Assembly: GCA_029931535.1 (NCBI GenBank)
Contig: JAQPZY010001665.1
Span: 3,592,501-3,656,500 of the forward strand
DNA from: Margaritifera margaritifera
Taxonomy: Eukaryota > Mollusca > Bivalvia > Unionida > Margaritiferidae
Reading direction: 5' to 3'
Length of the DNA: 64,000 nucleotides
In this document: one piece after another, positions 25,700 through 38,220 of the stretch
How positions within the stretch are numbered: the first letter of the stretch is position 1
Layout of the letters: the number at the start of each line of letters is the position of its first letter
Position numbers and translations under genes: made by a program
The notes under the pieces: model-generated
The model's input: only the letters and a program-made list of their open reading frames with translations
Databases searched by the model: none
Told to the model about the DNA's origin: nothing

Positions 25700-26428
25700 G
25701 TTTAAAATGAGAACACATATGTTCGACGCCAACACTGTCAGTGTTTTAAGCTGCTATGCTAAAGATTTCTAAGCAGAGCAAGTAATCAACAGAACCCAAT
25801 TGCCTTATGTGCAAACAGTTTTAAACATTCGTTTCATTGAATAAAGAAATTGTATACATGTTTCCATCATACGAGTCGATTCAATATCAATTACACGCAA
25901 AGGAAATCTTATTCTTGTGTAATCATCTCTTTTGACTTTTAGTTTTCAACGGGTGCATGCATGGAAATACATAACTAACGAGTCAGCAGGCGAGGTATAT
26001 AGATTAATGAATGGTTATATAAAAAGAAAGAAATACAAACAAGAATAAAGACAAAATAAAGAAAGAAAACTAAACGAAAGAAATACTGAGCTGGATGAAA
26101 AATGTCAGGAGGCGGACGGAAAGAAGGAAGAATAAATAAATAAATGATATATTGATAGATAGATGGATAGATAGATAGAAATATAGATTTGACGCAAAGG
26201 AAGAAAAAATATACCGAAAGAAAGAAAGAGAGCCAGATATAAAAAACCACAAAAAATATGGTCAAATAGAAGGCAGAATAAATAAATGATAGATAGATAG
26301 ATGGATAGATTAGGTATTGAACCATTAAACATCAAGTAGAAATGTATGAATACATTAAATACAATGGTGTTGTGATTCTTGCCTGTTACTGCTGCTACTT
26401 TTATTTAAGAGCAAGTGGTTTAGCAAGA
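25700..26428. other. Non-coding stretch with GATA-type low complexity
   Basis: Two short (GATA/GATG)n patches near 26150-26180 and 26288-26310 lie in A/G-rich sequence. The minus-strand open frames rich in Ile, Tyr, Leu and Ser arise from these repeats. Confidence 0.6.
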
Positions 26429-26545
26429 TAATGTACTAACTACTGAAGGCCAGAAGGCTTATAATATAATGTACTAATTACTGAAGGCCAGAAGGCTTAT
26501 AATATAATGTACTAACTACTGAAGCCAGAAGGCTTCGGTGACAAA
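26429..26545. repeat. 38-bp tandem repeat, 3 copies
   Basis: The unit atgtactaactactgaaggc followed by cagaaggcttataatata starts at 26431, 26469 and 26507, an exact 38-bp period. The last copy is truncated. Confidence 0.9.
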
Positions 26546-27094
26546 GTAACGTGCCTATAATTTGTAATCTATTCATAGTATCCAGAAACCATTAGCGATA
26601 ATCATGCTGAATTGTCACCTCTAATAGGTTGTATTGTTACCGGCGAGATTTTTCTACCTATAGAGGAAATAAAAAGCTGATTGAAAACATTTCATGTCGC
26701 TAAACTTCAGCAATATCTGTTACTGACGGTAATGCCAAATGAGCTCAAGCTTTTATCTGGTTACATTCGATTTCATTAGCTTCCCACCACCATCAAACCC
26801 GCAGGAAAGTCTGTAATTTGCGTCTAAATAAAAATGCGATAATCGTGCAGTAGTGTCAGTCAGGACATCAGGACCTAAATGTTACTCATTAACCTCCAGA
26901 TCTAGACTGTTGAATGCCGCGAAGTTTAAACGGAAATCAACAATATCTCTCTTGTCTCTATTTGAACAGCTGATGATTGAAAAGGCCTTCATTTTATTTG
27001 TTAAATGGAATTCCAAAACATATTCAGAAGTTTTGCTGACGATATCTGAATTACTCAAAGATAATAGTAACAGCTAAATTCGGTATGCAATGAA

Positions 27095-27190
27095 ACGATC
27101 TGTACATTATAGGACATAATTTGGATATTATATGACCTAATCTGGATATTATATGACCTACTTTGGATATTATATGACCTAATTTGGATC
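27095..27190. repeat. 21-bp tandem repeat, about 4 copies
   Basis: The motif ggatattatatgacctaat recurs at 27123, 27144 and 27165 with a further partial copy at 27186, an exact 21-bp period. Confidence 0.9.
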
Positions 27191-27199
27191 GTGTATTGT

Positions 27200-30100
27200 T
27201 CCATCCAATAATCTTATTTCCACAGATCAATCTTTCATACAGTTTAGGGTCGGTGGATGCTCTGATGGTATAGATCTAGACAAAGCCTGTTAAACCTCAT
27301 TTTTAGTCACAACACTTTAGCGAGGTGGTATTGTGATTCCCCTCCCCCACCGTCTGTCCGTCTAGCTGTTACCACACCTCCTCCCAAACCGTTTAGTGAT
27401 AATTCATCAAACGTGGTACATAGGTTGACTATATGGTGAACATTTTCGAGAGGGCTAGGATTTAGGGACCCCAAATGCAAGTTTGACATCACTGTAACCT
27501 GCATTCAACGTGAATGTTTGTTTATTTATCAGCGTCAAAATGTGATTATTTTGCAATTATCCTAATATCTGCAGCACTGTGTTTCCAAAGTACTAGTAGT
27601 ATGTATCCATCGGATTAGCACATGCATATTAAACTAGTCTTGGCCTGCACAGGCTGTATCTCCACGTATTATCTGCAGATATCAGTGTGGGAAAAATGAT
27701 AATTAAAAACCTCAAAATCAACGTCCCTTGTGATTTATTTATATCAATAGGATTCGTTTTGATCTCCTTCCTTGAGGAAGTGTTGACAGTATCAAGATTG
27801 TGACGTCTTTGTGTACATGACGTCAAAAAAGACGTTAGGGGGAATACAACAAAAGTATTCGTATAACAATCTTTCCTTGTTGTTATTAATTTTACTTTGT
27901 TTATCTGAAGGTTTAATTTAATTTACATCAGTCAGCGTTCACGAAACCGTCTAGGGCTCCAAAATTTTGTTCTCTTTATTTTCGTTCGACATCGTTTATT
28001 TCCCAGGCCCAGGTATGGCTTTCGATTGCATAGCGATTAAAGCCGATGCAGACCAGGGCTCCAGCAATATTAAAGCATTATTTATGGCACTTGTGTCGCA
28101 AACGCTTTATACCACAATACTCTCTAAACTACCATCACTATCGTACAGAGGATACAATTAAAATTTAAAATTTACTGTTGATTTGTAAATTAGTGAAGCT
28201 TTTGCACGCTTATTAGATTACAATGTGAATCACAGTTTATTAGTTCAAAAGTTGGATGGAACGTCGGAACACATTATTAACTCAGAGACTTCGTCTTCGG
28301 ATGAAACACTTGCTTCTTTTCCCGATAGACATTTGAACTTTGCGAACTGCGTATTATCCGGATTGTGTTATTTCCGAAAATGTTATCATTCAGAGTATAT
28401 TGGGCCTGATACGTTTATCGTAATAAGACTGAAATAAATCCAGTTGGACAAGCAATGCAGTTATCATTGATTGGTTTCGATTTCACTAACTTCACAATTT
28501 ATCAAAGGGAAATGCTCATCATTAGTAAATAGCGGTATTTTAAAAGTTTTGATGGAGTTATCGAGTTTACTGATGATAGTTTCAATGTTTAGGCTGTAGT
28601 AATCTGCAGAACTCTGTTGTTCTTCAATTTAGCGATTCAAGATTCACAATTTATTTTCAATAATTACAACAACCGTGACGACAAGAGCATAAAAAGCAAT
28701 CATCATTATCATCATCATCATGTAGCTTATTACGATAAAAAGTTCTGGAAAAGAAGGAATAAATTTCACTGATGTCACAAAATTGTGTGCAAATTAAATG
28801 TAAAGCTCTTCATTTTTTCTTCGAAAAAATGTAGTCATAAAGAAGAAATGGGCTTCGTCATGTATAAAACTTAAAACAGAATGTAATAAGAGAATCGGAA
28901 TGAACTCAATGCACAGTATTTGTCTTTGTGGTGTATTAATTTCCTTTTACAGTAAACTAATCAATAAATATGTCCTGACTATAATTTGAACTGAACACGC
29001 AAAAGGCAGCTTTAAAATTGCTCAGAGATCTACAAGTCATATACACTGAAAGTTTTTCATATACAGTGAAATAGCATTTCATTTTAAGACTGCACACTTC
29101 TATAGAACTAGTACATGTAAGAACGCAGTGGCAATCTGCCCCAATTGAGAGCTGAAGAACATATAACACAAAGTATTGTCCCACTGAATGTCATAAATAT
29201 TTGATTTACATCTTTTGAAATGCTGGTTGTAAATTGCTTGGATTTATTTAAACTTTGCCGGCTAATCCTTTAATTAAGATTCAGGTGAAAATCCGACCCA
29301 AGGGTCACAAAACTGAAATTGAAATACTTACGTGAAAATACAAAGATCAAACTCCTCGTTTAATCACATTTCAACTCCATTAGCAAGCCATTGTTGTATG
29401 TAAAATTTCATAAAAGAATCCACTTGGGCATACAACGCTGGTTTACTTGACCGGTTTTTCGTTAGTGAGAAAATACGGATTTGACTAGTTCTACTTTGCA
29501 GATTTGACAGCCCGTCAAAAAGAGGAATTTCCATAATCACTGATGGGAGATGATTTTTTCATAAACTCTATATAGACAGGTAGATTAGCGACTTACCAAT
29601 AGGTTCAAATCTAGCGTTAGGACTCAGGGGAATAGATTGCTTCTCAATTACAGCAGGAAATGTATATATAACGTGGTGGGATTGGAAGTTATTTAATGAC
29701 TATTACGTACACGATAGCACATGTTGTTCTAAAATTTGAGCAGTAATTTCTTACTGCATCGTTTGCCACCCCTGATATTCTTTGGTCACAGGAGAGTTAC
29801 AGAGATATTAGATACTAATGGTGCTACCACAATGGAAATTTGCTGACAGAAAGTTAGAAAATTGTCATGCTTTTTGAAAAACAAAAGTAATAAAGGTTTA
29901 CGTTTTAGACGAAGATGCGGATGAATTTTCTTTTTTAAGCTTTCTAAGGGTAATACAAGTATTCGTTTCCTCCGCACTCTTTTCGAGAACACATTTCCTC
30001 CCCCACTCAGTAAGGCTTTCCGTTATCAGTCCACGTAGGTAATGGACTATGGATACTCCTGATAATATTCACTGTTGGAGAGATCAAGAGTTAATAAGGA

Positions 30101-31444
30101 ACAGGACGCAAAATCTGGAAAACACAGAATACATTTGAGTGATCAACTGATCGCTTAAACACTTTAAGATAGAAATGGACGAAACATGTTAGTAAAGTGA
30201 CGCCTCTTTCCTCAACGTGTTTACTACTTAGCATAACTACGTGTTTTTTTTTTTTTTTGACACGTTTGTTTGAATAGCTAAATTTACATTTGCGATGCAA
30301 ATTACTCGTGTAACAATGATAAAGCATCTATTATATCGATTGGGTCGAGGTACACACTTGCTCAGTAATCAGGATTTATGCCACCTGCACCACGCGATGG
30401 AGATAAAGTTCATGTATTTTTCTAAATGTGCTATTGTAGATCGACCTATATGACTGTCGGAAATTATCAGAAAATGGTCTAGCCGACAAATATTTATAGA
30501 AGTGTTCACGCACTGTGCATTTTATATGTAATCGAGATAATTCTGCTAGACTATAAACGCATGATGCATGCACTGCTGTACCTATTTTTCGAATGGATAC
30601 TCTTTATCAATATTACACTGGAAGGTAAAATTCAGAGGTCATTGTTGTCCACCTCTATTTTCGTGTTTGTCCTCCTTTAGGTAAATAAGAGGCAAGAACA
30701 AACTGATGCCAACAAAAGAGACCAAAAACCTGTTCCTTTGAGTCGAAATTTCTTATATATTTGACACGCACTGAGCCTGAAAAATGTCAGAGATTAAGAC
30801 AATTATTATAAACATAACTTGCTTTAAATTGGAGAAAATACGAAATATCTTTTTAATATGGTCAGCCCTGAGTAAAAGGACATTATAAAAGTATGGCAAT
30901 TACATGATTTTATTAATTACAAACGAAAAAGATTACTAAAATGTCTTTGAAGATAATATGATATCTCAGATCTATTGTTCCAACTAGAATTAGCAGCACA
31001 GTTCAGACTGAAAGCATTTAGAAGACTTCGAGATCACTCGAATAAAACGGGGGGTTATATGCAAGGCAAATTGTGCTAGATAATTACTAGAAGAGGGGTG
31101 AGTTCTGTGTTGCTAAATTGTCTGAAATTAGAATCATTGTCTACACATTTTTTTTCTTCATATCTTCATCAAATGCAATATTTGTCTTAGTGATGTATTA
31201 ATTTCCTACCTTAATGTAAACTTACATACATGCATACATATAGACATACATGTTTTATATAGCACTCAAACTGTATGTTAGCGCGGTATGATGATAATCT
31301 ACAGTTAAAGAGTGCACTTTGTTAATATTGTACAATATCATAAACAACGTAAAAGATATTTAAAAAAAATAAAATCCCTTTTCCTGTAGAAAAAATAAAC
31401 TGCACAAAATACACATTTTATGTTTATTCTAATTTTTGCTGTGA

Positions 31445-31447
<3 letters not shown>
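27200..31447. other. Non-coding stretch, nothing convincingly identified
   Basis: Several open frames of 60-80 codons occur. Two on the plus strand (27967-28161 and 28225-28437) have ordinary composition but no recognisable domain or splice signals. No repeat array or RNA gene was seen. Confidence 0.45.

Positions 31448-31502
<55 letters not shown>
31448..31502. repeat. (TA)n microsatellite
   Basis: About 27 TA units followed by a short GATA patch. Confidence 0.98.
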
Positions 31503-31506
<4 letters not shown>

Positions 31507-31924
31507 GATAGATATATTTGTAAATTCAACAGGATATGAATTATGTTCGTTCTTTATTAATTCAAGCGCTTTCACATCATCATCATAGATGCTCTTCAGG
31601 TAGATAAAACAAACACCAACACTTTATTCTTTTAAGAGCTCGCTTCATAAATTTCTTCTTTCTGATTATGCCAAGTCTCAAACAAACTGAGATACCTAAC
31701 ATGGATACCCCCACCACCTTCCTATCTCTCAAATCTACATGTATGTGTTACGTATGTTTTAATTTAATGTATGTATGTGTGTGTATGTATATTTTATGAT
31801 TACACGTGAGTGTGTATACGTTGCATTTATACTTTTAATATTATATTATTGAGGACAACATGAAATATTGGTTGATTGATTCAGAACCAAATGTGTTATC
31901 CTCAGAAAATTAAGTTATTATTAA

Positions 31925-31964
<40 letters not shown>

Positions 31965-33229
31965 CTACTTTCAAAGTATTTTTTAAATAAACAATTTGAC
32001 GGCATTGTTATGTCAATTACGTCATTGTTTACAGGGGGAAATATAAACAAATTCTTGACATCTATATAGAACACTTGTATACAAAAACACATTTGTGACA
32101 CCGAAGAAATCATTAAACACCCTTCACAGTCCTTGGCTAAGTAAAAACAAATAATTACAGAAACGCACTCAATATAGGCCATATACAGCATGTTATGAAA
32201 GTGCATCAATGTATTAGTATAATGTATAAAGTGGTCCATACAGATTAAAACAAGCAATATAGATTTCCTATGGTCATGTTATGAAAATGTATCAGTGTAT
32301 TAATATAATCTACAAAGCATTCCGTTTCAAGTTTTCATGAATTTCGAATAATTACCTACAGCTATTAAGGTCTGGTTATATATGTTTCAGTTTTTCTGGT
32401 AAACATTATGACATAACTTTAAAGATACGTGGGAAGCTTTGATTTTATTCATTTACTTTAATTTCAGGTTTTATTATGTTCTTCGTCAGGGGACATATCT
32501 TCAGAGGTTTTCTGGTAGTCTTTCGATATTCGCGCGTATACCAAACGAAAAAACCCCCCAAAATCCTTATCGAAACCAGAAACCAAAGAATTACCATCAT
32601 TTTAGTCACCATGTAAGATTTTGCTAGTATTACAGACACGTTAATTTTATAGCAGTGTGGAGTAAGTCTGCTGTAAAAGAGGAACAGTTGGGGATCATTT
32701 ATTCTTAGCGCCAAACATATCCAATAACATACTTTCGAAGAATCTATCAATCTTTCTTCACATGTTAAATACAAACGTATATGAATGGCGGTGCTAAATT
32801 AACGAGGGCCCAATAGTTTTTAATACTCAGTCAATAATCTTTTTATTATATACTTTAAACAAGCATATTAATCATTCTGTTATGTCATAGGAATAACACA
32901 ATTGAAACAAAAAATATTTGAACGTTTTATTGAAGATTTTACACGTCGTTCAATTATTGAATAAAACCCGAACACCGGGCACTAATACACGCTACTTTTT
33001 ACTGCAACGGCGCGCGCGTACACTGGGTGATTCTCATTGAACCCTGAACAACACTAAGTTTGTTAAAGAGGATGATAATATGGTATAAAATGATTTGATT
33101 TTTGTTCATAATGATTGATGATTAAAGTGACTATTTATATATATCATTATTTAAATAAGTGATTATTTATTATTACTATTTATATGTTCATCAAACCCTC
33201 CCTCACAAAAAAGCAGAAATAATCTGAAA
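31503..33229. other. Non-coding stretch
   Basis: It contains the trinucleotide tract at 31914-31962 and a direct near-repeat of gtcatgttatgaaaatgtatcagtg-type sequence (around 32190-32225 and 32273-32310). No gene supported. Confidence 0.5.
31914..31962. repeat. (ATT)n microsatellite
   Basis: About 15 ATT units. Confidence 0.95.
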
Positions 33230-33475
33230 ATAGAATATGATTTTAATTGCCTCCAGCAGTTTTAAGCGTTGAATTGCTTCATGTTATATTAATTTTATAT
33301 CTAAGTCAAGTACAATCAGGTAAAAAAATTATAAGGTACCAAAATTATTAGATTTTAATTAACAAATATCAGTGTCTTGTTTATTCATCAAATAAACAGA
33401 AAGTAATTAAATCCTGTACTTCTGGGAAACCACAGATTGTCATCTAATATAAGTTTGTTAAAGAGGATGATAACT
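33230..33475. repeat. Segmental duplication copy D (partial)
   Basis: This block matches 43380-43660 and 46480-46730 in order and content: a gcctgattgcttc/gcctccagcag start, a taaaaa(t) middle, and the closely shared tcatcaaataa and gtacttctsggaaaccaca end. It is diverged by many substitutions, so the duplication is old. It is the leftmost recognisable member of the duplication array. Confidence 0.7.
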
Positions 33476-33529
33476 ATGATAATTTGTCGTCCCTGCTACC
33501 TATTGTCTCTTGATAAACATAGTCGCTAG

Positions 33530-34630
33530 ACCTTGGCTTTTCCCAATATTACAAACTAGTGTGTTTCTTTGGTCAGGATTTAAGACGATGGATGAAAATA
33601 ATGCTGTTCAGAACAGAGTTAAATTTGTTGCTACATTGTCAAACAAATGCAATTTGGTGTGAGCCAGATTTGGATTTGTCAGTTTGGGTTACACATTTTA
33701 CAATTTTAGCATTTACGACTGACTTGACTTCGGCTTACCTAATTTTGCAAATCGGTTTTTCTTTTTTTTTTGTTGCCTAGATTTACGATGATCTCAGCAA
33801 AATCAGAACAAATATGAGAGAAACGAAATATATTTTCACATCCTCCTGGAATCACGCTACAATTTTAACAGTGATGCAATGAAAGTTCCTCTATGATCTT
33901 GTCGCAAGTGCGATGAACCACACAAAAGTTAAGAATGTGTGTATGTGTTTGAATATACTATCCATACTTGAAAAAACAAATTAGGACATAGAGACACTTA
34001 CGTTTTTCGTATTCCTACACCTACTAACCCACACCACTTTTTGACTGACCAGCCCCCACAGTTAAACATTTTGTTTTTTAGATTTTACTATTTAACTTTT
34101 AATATTTAATTTTCATTATTAAATTGAGTTGAATTTCCCACATTGTCAAACTAAGTCAAACTTTGGATTGAAGCTAAAATGTACTGTAAGGTTCTGACAT
34201 TTTTCTGTTCAAGTTTAAAAACGGCAGAATGTAAGTACATCGAAGTTGGCAGCGTGTTTCCTTTGCCTATATTTAAGAAGATGAGCAAAAATATTGCTGT
34301 CCAGACCAGAGTTACATTTGTTGCTACATTGTCAAACGAAGGCACAATTTGGCGTGAGCCAGATTTGGATTTGTCAGTTTGATTTAAAATGTTGCTAATT
34401 TAGCCAGCCTACACTGACTTCACCTCGAATTGCCTAATGTTACAAATCATATTTGTTTTTCTTGGCCTAGATTTGAGACGATCTCAGCACAATCAAAAAG
34501 GGTACGAGAGAAACGAAATATCTTTTCACATCCTCCTGACTGTGATGAAATACAGTTCTTGAATACATTTGTCGCAAGCGCTATGAGCCACATAAAAGTT
34601 ATGGATGTGAATTATAGTCTATTGAGAACA
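33530..34630. repeat. Diverged duplication of about 400 bp
   Basis: 33592-33960 and 34281-34625 are paralogous. Shared strings include gagccagatttggatttgtc, gagagaaacgaaatat and tttcacatcctcctg. Both copies have a pyrimidine tract ending in cctag just before atttrmgacgatctcag, which looks like a conserved splice acceptor. A further short piece of the same unit (tacaaactagtgtgtttctttgg...agacgatgg) lies at 33549-33592, so part of the unit occurs three times. Confidence 0.85.
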
Positions 34631-34858
34631 TACAAAGTCATTAAAGATAAAATCTACACTATGTTCCTTTTTCTTGTTCTTGTCCTCAATCAATACTTCG
34701 AGTTCTTTGTCATATCTTGGAATAAAACATTGATGATCCAACTCGACGACTTAGCCACAAAAAAGACATCGTTTCCTTCCTGCGCAAACGTGAAGCGTTT
34801 TGATATGGGTACGAACGTCTCTATAATGATAGAAGTCGTGGCATTGCAAGTCTTATAA
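34430..34858 (+). CDS. Exon-like open frame of 142 codons, unidentified
   Basis: The right-hand copy of the duplication keeps an open plus-strand frame across the shared part (RFETISAQSKRVREKRN, then FSHPPDCDEI), while the left-hand copy has stops at equivalent places, including TGA where this copy has CGA. A splice-acceptor-like tract ends at 34470. Beyond the duplicated part the frame continues through a hydrophobic run (IYTMFLFLVLVLNQYFEFF) that could be a membrane segment. No family is recognised. It may be a real exon or a chance frame in a non-coding duplication. Confidence 0.3.
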   Translation: MPNVTNHICFSWPRFETISAQSKRVREKRNIFSHPPDCDEIQFLNTFVASAMSHIKVMDVNYSLLRTYKVIKDKIYTMFLFLVLVLNQYFEFFVISWNKTLMIQLDDLATKKTSFPSCANVKRFDMGTNVSIMIEVVALQVL

Positions 34859-35390
34859 CGTGTTCGCAGAACAGTCTTGTTACAAAACATAAAAGAAATA
34901 CTTTCTGTCTTCACGTTTATTCAATCTCTCCTTTAATTTTTAGAGTGTTCAGACACCTTTCGTTCATAATGATGTCCCATAGTAATTAGTGCAATGGTTC
35001 TTTCTATTTCAGTTGAAACCAGTACAAAGCATCTGTATCGTAGTAATGGACCATACAGAAATTTAAATATAGTAATATATACATGTTTCCCCTGGGCTTC
35101 AACTACGTGTAATTAAATAAATACATGGAGAAATTTCGAACAATTCAAATTCCAAATCTGTCATTATCTCCAATACTCTAAAAAAATACGTGACCAGTCA
35201 AATTCGAGGTATTGTTGCACAAATTAAAACCCAGCTATCTACTATCCAACACTTAGTTATATACTATCAAACACGCCGTTTGGAGTGACCAGCACCCAGA
35301 GATCTATTATACAATACCCACACTATACTACCAACGCCGTTTGTAGTGAATATCACTTCAGTTATTTGGAAATCCTATGGCGGCCATTCA

Positions 35391-35394
35391 CCCA

Positions 35395-35460
<66 letters not shown>
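35391..35460. repeat. (CA)n microsatellite
   Basis: About 33 CA units. Just before it, two related blocks of about 60 bp each end in acgccgtttgkagtga (35273-35288 and 35334-35349). Confidence 0.97.
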
Positions 35461-35463
<3 letters not shown>

Positions 35464-35660
35464 TATAATGGAGGGGTTTGATTTTTGTTTAATTTGGCAG
35501 TGGTGAGTAGTATCTCTTTTCCAAGAGACCTTTGCGGGTACTTAAAAGGGTCTTTGGTTTTTGAAACAATTATTGACTTGACAACATCAGCTGTAACTGA
35601 CTTAAACATTTTTCCCACGTCCAAGTTATTGTAGTGGAAGTGAGAGTAGCTGCCGCTGCT

Positions 35661-35663
<3 letters not shown>

Positions 35664-35709
<46 letters not shown>

Positions 35710-35789
35710 GGAGCTAACAGGGAGCTCTCTCTACCTGCCCCGCCCCGCCCCCTCTCTCAAACTAGTTTTTTGTGTGCATCTTTTTACTT

Positions 35790-35826
<37 letters not shown>

Positions 35827-35838
35827 GTCTGTCTCTCT
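35664..35838. repeat. (GA)n tract followed by (CT)n tract
   Basis: A GA-rich tract (35664-35711) and a CT-rich tract (35791-35838) face each other about 80 bp apart with cccgccccgccccc between. They are mutually complementary, so they could pair as a long hairpin in single-stranded form. Confidence 0.9.
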
Positions 35839-36429
35839 GTAACATTAGGTAAACTGAGGTTAGTCTTTGTACTATCGTAACAAACTGATAAAGGAAAACT
35901 GGCTTGGCAATGAAAATCTTTGCAAACTTACTGCCAGTGAATTTGTATAATCGAAAAAAACAGTATTTAAGAAATTCTTAAACTACTGCCACATTTTAAC
36001 TCATCGTCTAAAATCTAGGACGGCCTTTGCAACATTAGGTAAACCGATGTTTGCGTATGTGCGTATGCATTCCTATTTTTTTGCTTCTTTCACTCGACTG
36101 GTAAACTTTATGGCATTATGAAGGTGTTATGGGATAGCAATTTTGTTTAAATGAGGATGGTAGTAGGAAGGGTCTTTTTACTTTGTTTATAAGGGAATAA
36201 TATGGTGGTCAGGGGATCGAGAAGTTAATTTTGTTTATAAGGAATTTAAATTGTATTTGTTTATACTCCCTTCTTTTACATCCTACCCCTGCCCTGTGCT
36301 GATGAATAACTATGAGCGCTGGTCATTCAAAACGGTGTGTGGGTTAGTAGGTGAAAGGGTTTTGGATAGTATAGGTGCGGGGTAATGGATAATAGTCCTC
36401 TGAGTATTGGTGAGTAAGTGTGGTTTTAA

Positions 36430-36790
36430 CATTACACCCGTTAGACCATTCTCATGTCAAATTCCCGTTAGACGTCATAGTGCCATACCCATCTAAATTT
36501 CACGTTAGACGCCATAGTGCCATTCTGTAAAGACGGCCTAATGTTAATTCCCAAAACCCCCATGTGACATTTGTATTCCCCAAGTGACATCTGCACATTA
36601 AATTCCCGTTAGAGGTCAGAGTGACATTGCCATGTTAAATTCCCGTCAAGGGCAGAGTGTCCCACGTATATTAAACCTACGGCGTAAGGTTGATTCCCGT
36701 TAGAGGCTAGAGGGTCATCTGCATGTTAAATTCCTAGAGAACCCTCACAATGTTAAATTGCCCTTATGCCCCAGAGGGACCTATACGCGT
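36430..36790. repeat. Degenerate tandem repeat, unit roughly 40-50 bp
   Basis: The phrases atgttaaattcccgttag, gacgtcatagtgccat and gaggtcagagtgacat recur at least six times with variable spacing and many substitutions. The array ends shortly before the large inverted repeat at 36905 and shares short gttaaa words with it. Confidence 0.7.
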
Positions 36791-36904
36791 TAAACCTATG
36801 GTCATTTTTAACATACGATTTCCTGTTTACGGCCAAACATATCTGTAATGTAACAATGTTACATTTCCCGCCAAACAGATCCATCATGTTAAACCTTGCT
36901 ACAT

Positions 36905-37030
36905 TTTTAACAGAGGATTTTCCATCTTGTCGCTATAATCCACAGACATGTTTAACACAGGAGTAAAAGGACTCCTGTGTTAAAGGGGTCTGTGGAATAT
37001 AGCGACGAGATGGAAAATCCTCTGTTAAAA
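36905..37030. repeat. 60-bp inverted repeat with 6-bp loop
   Basis: The arm 36905-36964 (starting ttttaacagaggattttcc) is the reverse complement of 36971-37030 (ending ggaaaatcctctgttaaaa) with about five mismatches. The loop is aaaagg. As RNA either strand would give a long, nearly perfect hairpin, longer than a typical animal miRNA precursor stem. Alternatives are a fold-back transposon remnant or a recent inverted duplication. No flanking target duplication is evident. Confidence 0.92.
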
Positions 37031-37119
37031 CTAGCCAAAAAGTCGCCAAGTGTCATCGTATACTATACTACTCCAATCTGCAGTGAAGTGATCTGGTGTT
37101 ATAAGGGAAACAAAGTGGT

Positions 37120-37280
37120 AGAAATGGATCATATTTAAACAAGATCAATGGTCTCTTATCAAGTGTGCAAGCTCTTTTAAAGGGTCTTCCAAGAGGGATG
37201 AATAAGTCTTTGAAGAATACTTTTTAAGCGCTTACTCACCTTAATACTGTCTAGCAGACTTACTTAGGAAAAGATTGTTC
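37120..37280. repeat. Segmental duplication block Y
   Basis: Matches 47655-47790: both read catatttaaaca/catttaaacag, then gtctcttatcaagtgtgcaag-type sequence, then tttgaagaa(t/c)ac and the shared tagcagacttac. It marks the outer boundary of the paralogous units. Confidence 0.7.
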
Positions 37281-38220
37281 TTCTTCCTTTTGCTAACGTT
37301 TTCCTGATCCTATAGTTTTTATATGTATAATGTTACTTTATTCCAATTATGGCATTAGAGCACGTGCAAGACAATTGTACTAACTCTTTAACCATTTAGT
37401 TTGAGGGAAAAAGAGCAAAGGAAAAGAAAAGTAACGTTAATGATATTACAACAAGTTTCCTATTGGACTTAAAGTACTTGATAGTACAGGGGCCAGTTGC
37501 AGTTCTATTGGCGAGTTTGTCATTCCGACGCAATAAGTCTGCTTACCATATTAAGCGAATATAGAGAGTTTTGGATACAACCCGGATAGTTCGACATATA
37601 ATACGCCACACGAGAAGACAATCAGTGTTTGTAACTGTTTCTTAGTTATTATTGTTGTTATGCGCATGCGCTCATTACGTTTAAATGTAAACAGGAGAAC
37701 ACCATCGAGACATTGAAGGTTATTTGAGACAATATAATCGTGTCTGCAAGTTTCTGTTCTTACAAGTTATGGGCACGAGAACACAAAACAAGATTGGGCT
37801 TTTCATCACTAAGTTTCACTGTGATGGTATGAATAACATCTAAGTTTATTTTTGGATGAGCTGTCAGGTTAAATAGTTAATGCACCTATAAGATTGTACT
37901 AAATTGATTTAGTTTATGAATAGTTATATCATAGCGAAACTTGACACGTACAGGATATCTTAATGCGTATCGTTATAGAGACAACCACTCTAATGAGCAA
38001 ACTGGCTCAATTTAACTCTGTTGAAAGAAGAGATGAGTGTGCCACTTTCGGCACCACCATACACACACAGACAGTGACAGAGAGAGAAAGAGATAAATAT
38101 AACTCTCCTTAGCTTTAAGCAGGTGATCTACCGACAATGAAGACGATATAGTTGGCACACGAAGTTACAATTGAAATACAAACAGAGGAAAATTCATAAA
38201 AATTAGACTTTCAAAAGCAC
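37281..38220. other. Non-coding stretch within the duplication array
   Basis: No open frame and no repeat unit of note; a short cacacacagacag patch lies at 38062. The part near 37330-37380 weakly resembles 47880-47930. Confidence 0.45.

Noticed and set aside
26070..26335. Minus-strand frames rich in Ile, Tyr, Leu and Ser resembling a membrane protein
   Set aside because: They are generated by (GATA/GATG)n and (GAAA)n repeats; two overlapping frames give the same type of string.
29595..29640. A ggttcaaatc B-box-like sequence suggesting a tRNA or tRNA-derived SINE
   Set aside because: No A box or stem pairing at the right distance, and no repeated family member in the window.
36766..36966. 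Plus-strand open frame across the degenerate repeats and into the hairpin arm
   Set aside because: Its composition follows the repeats, it ends within the inverted repeat, and no domain or splice context supports it.
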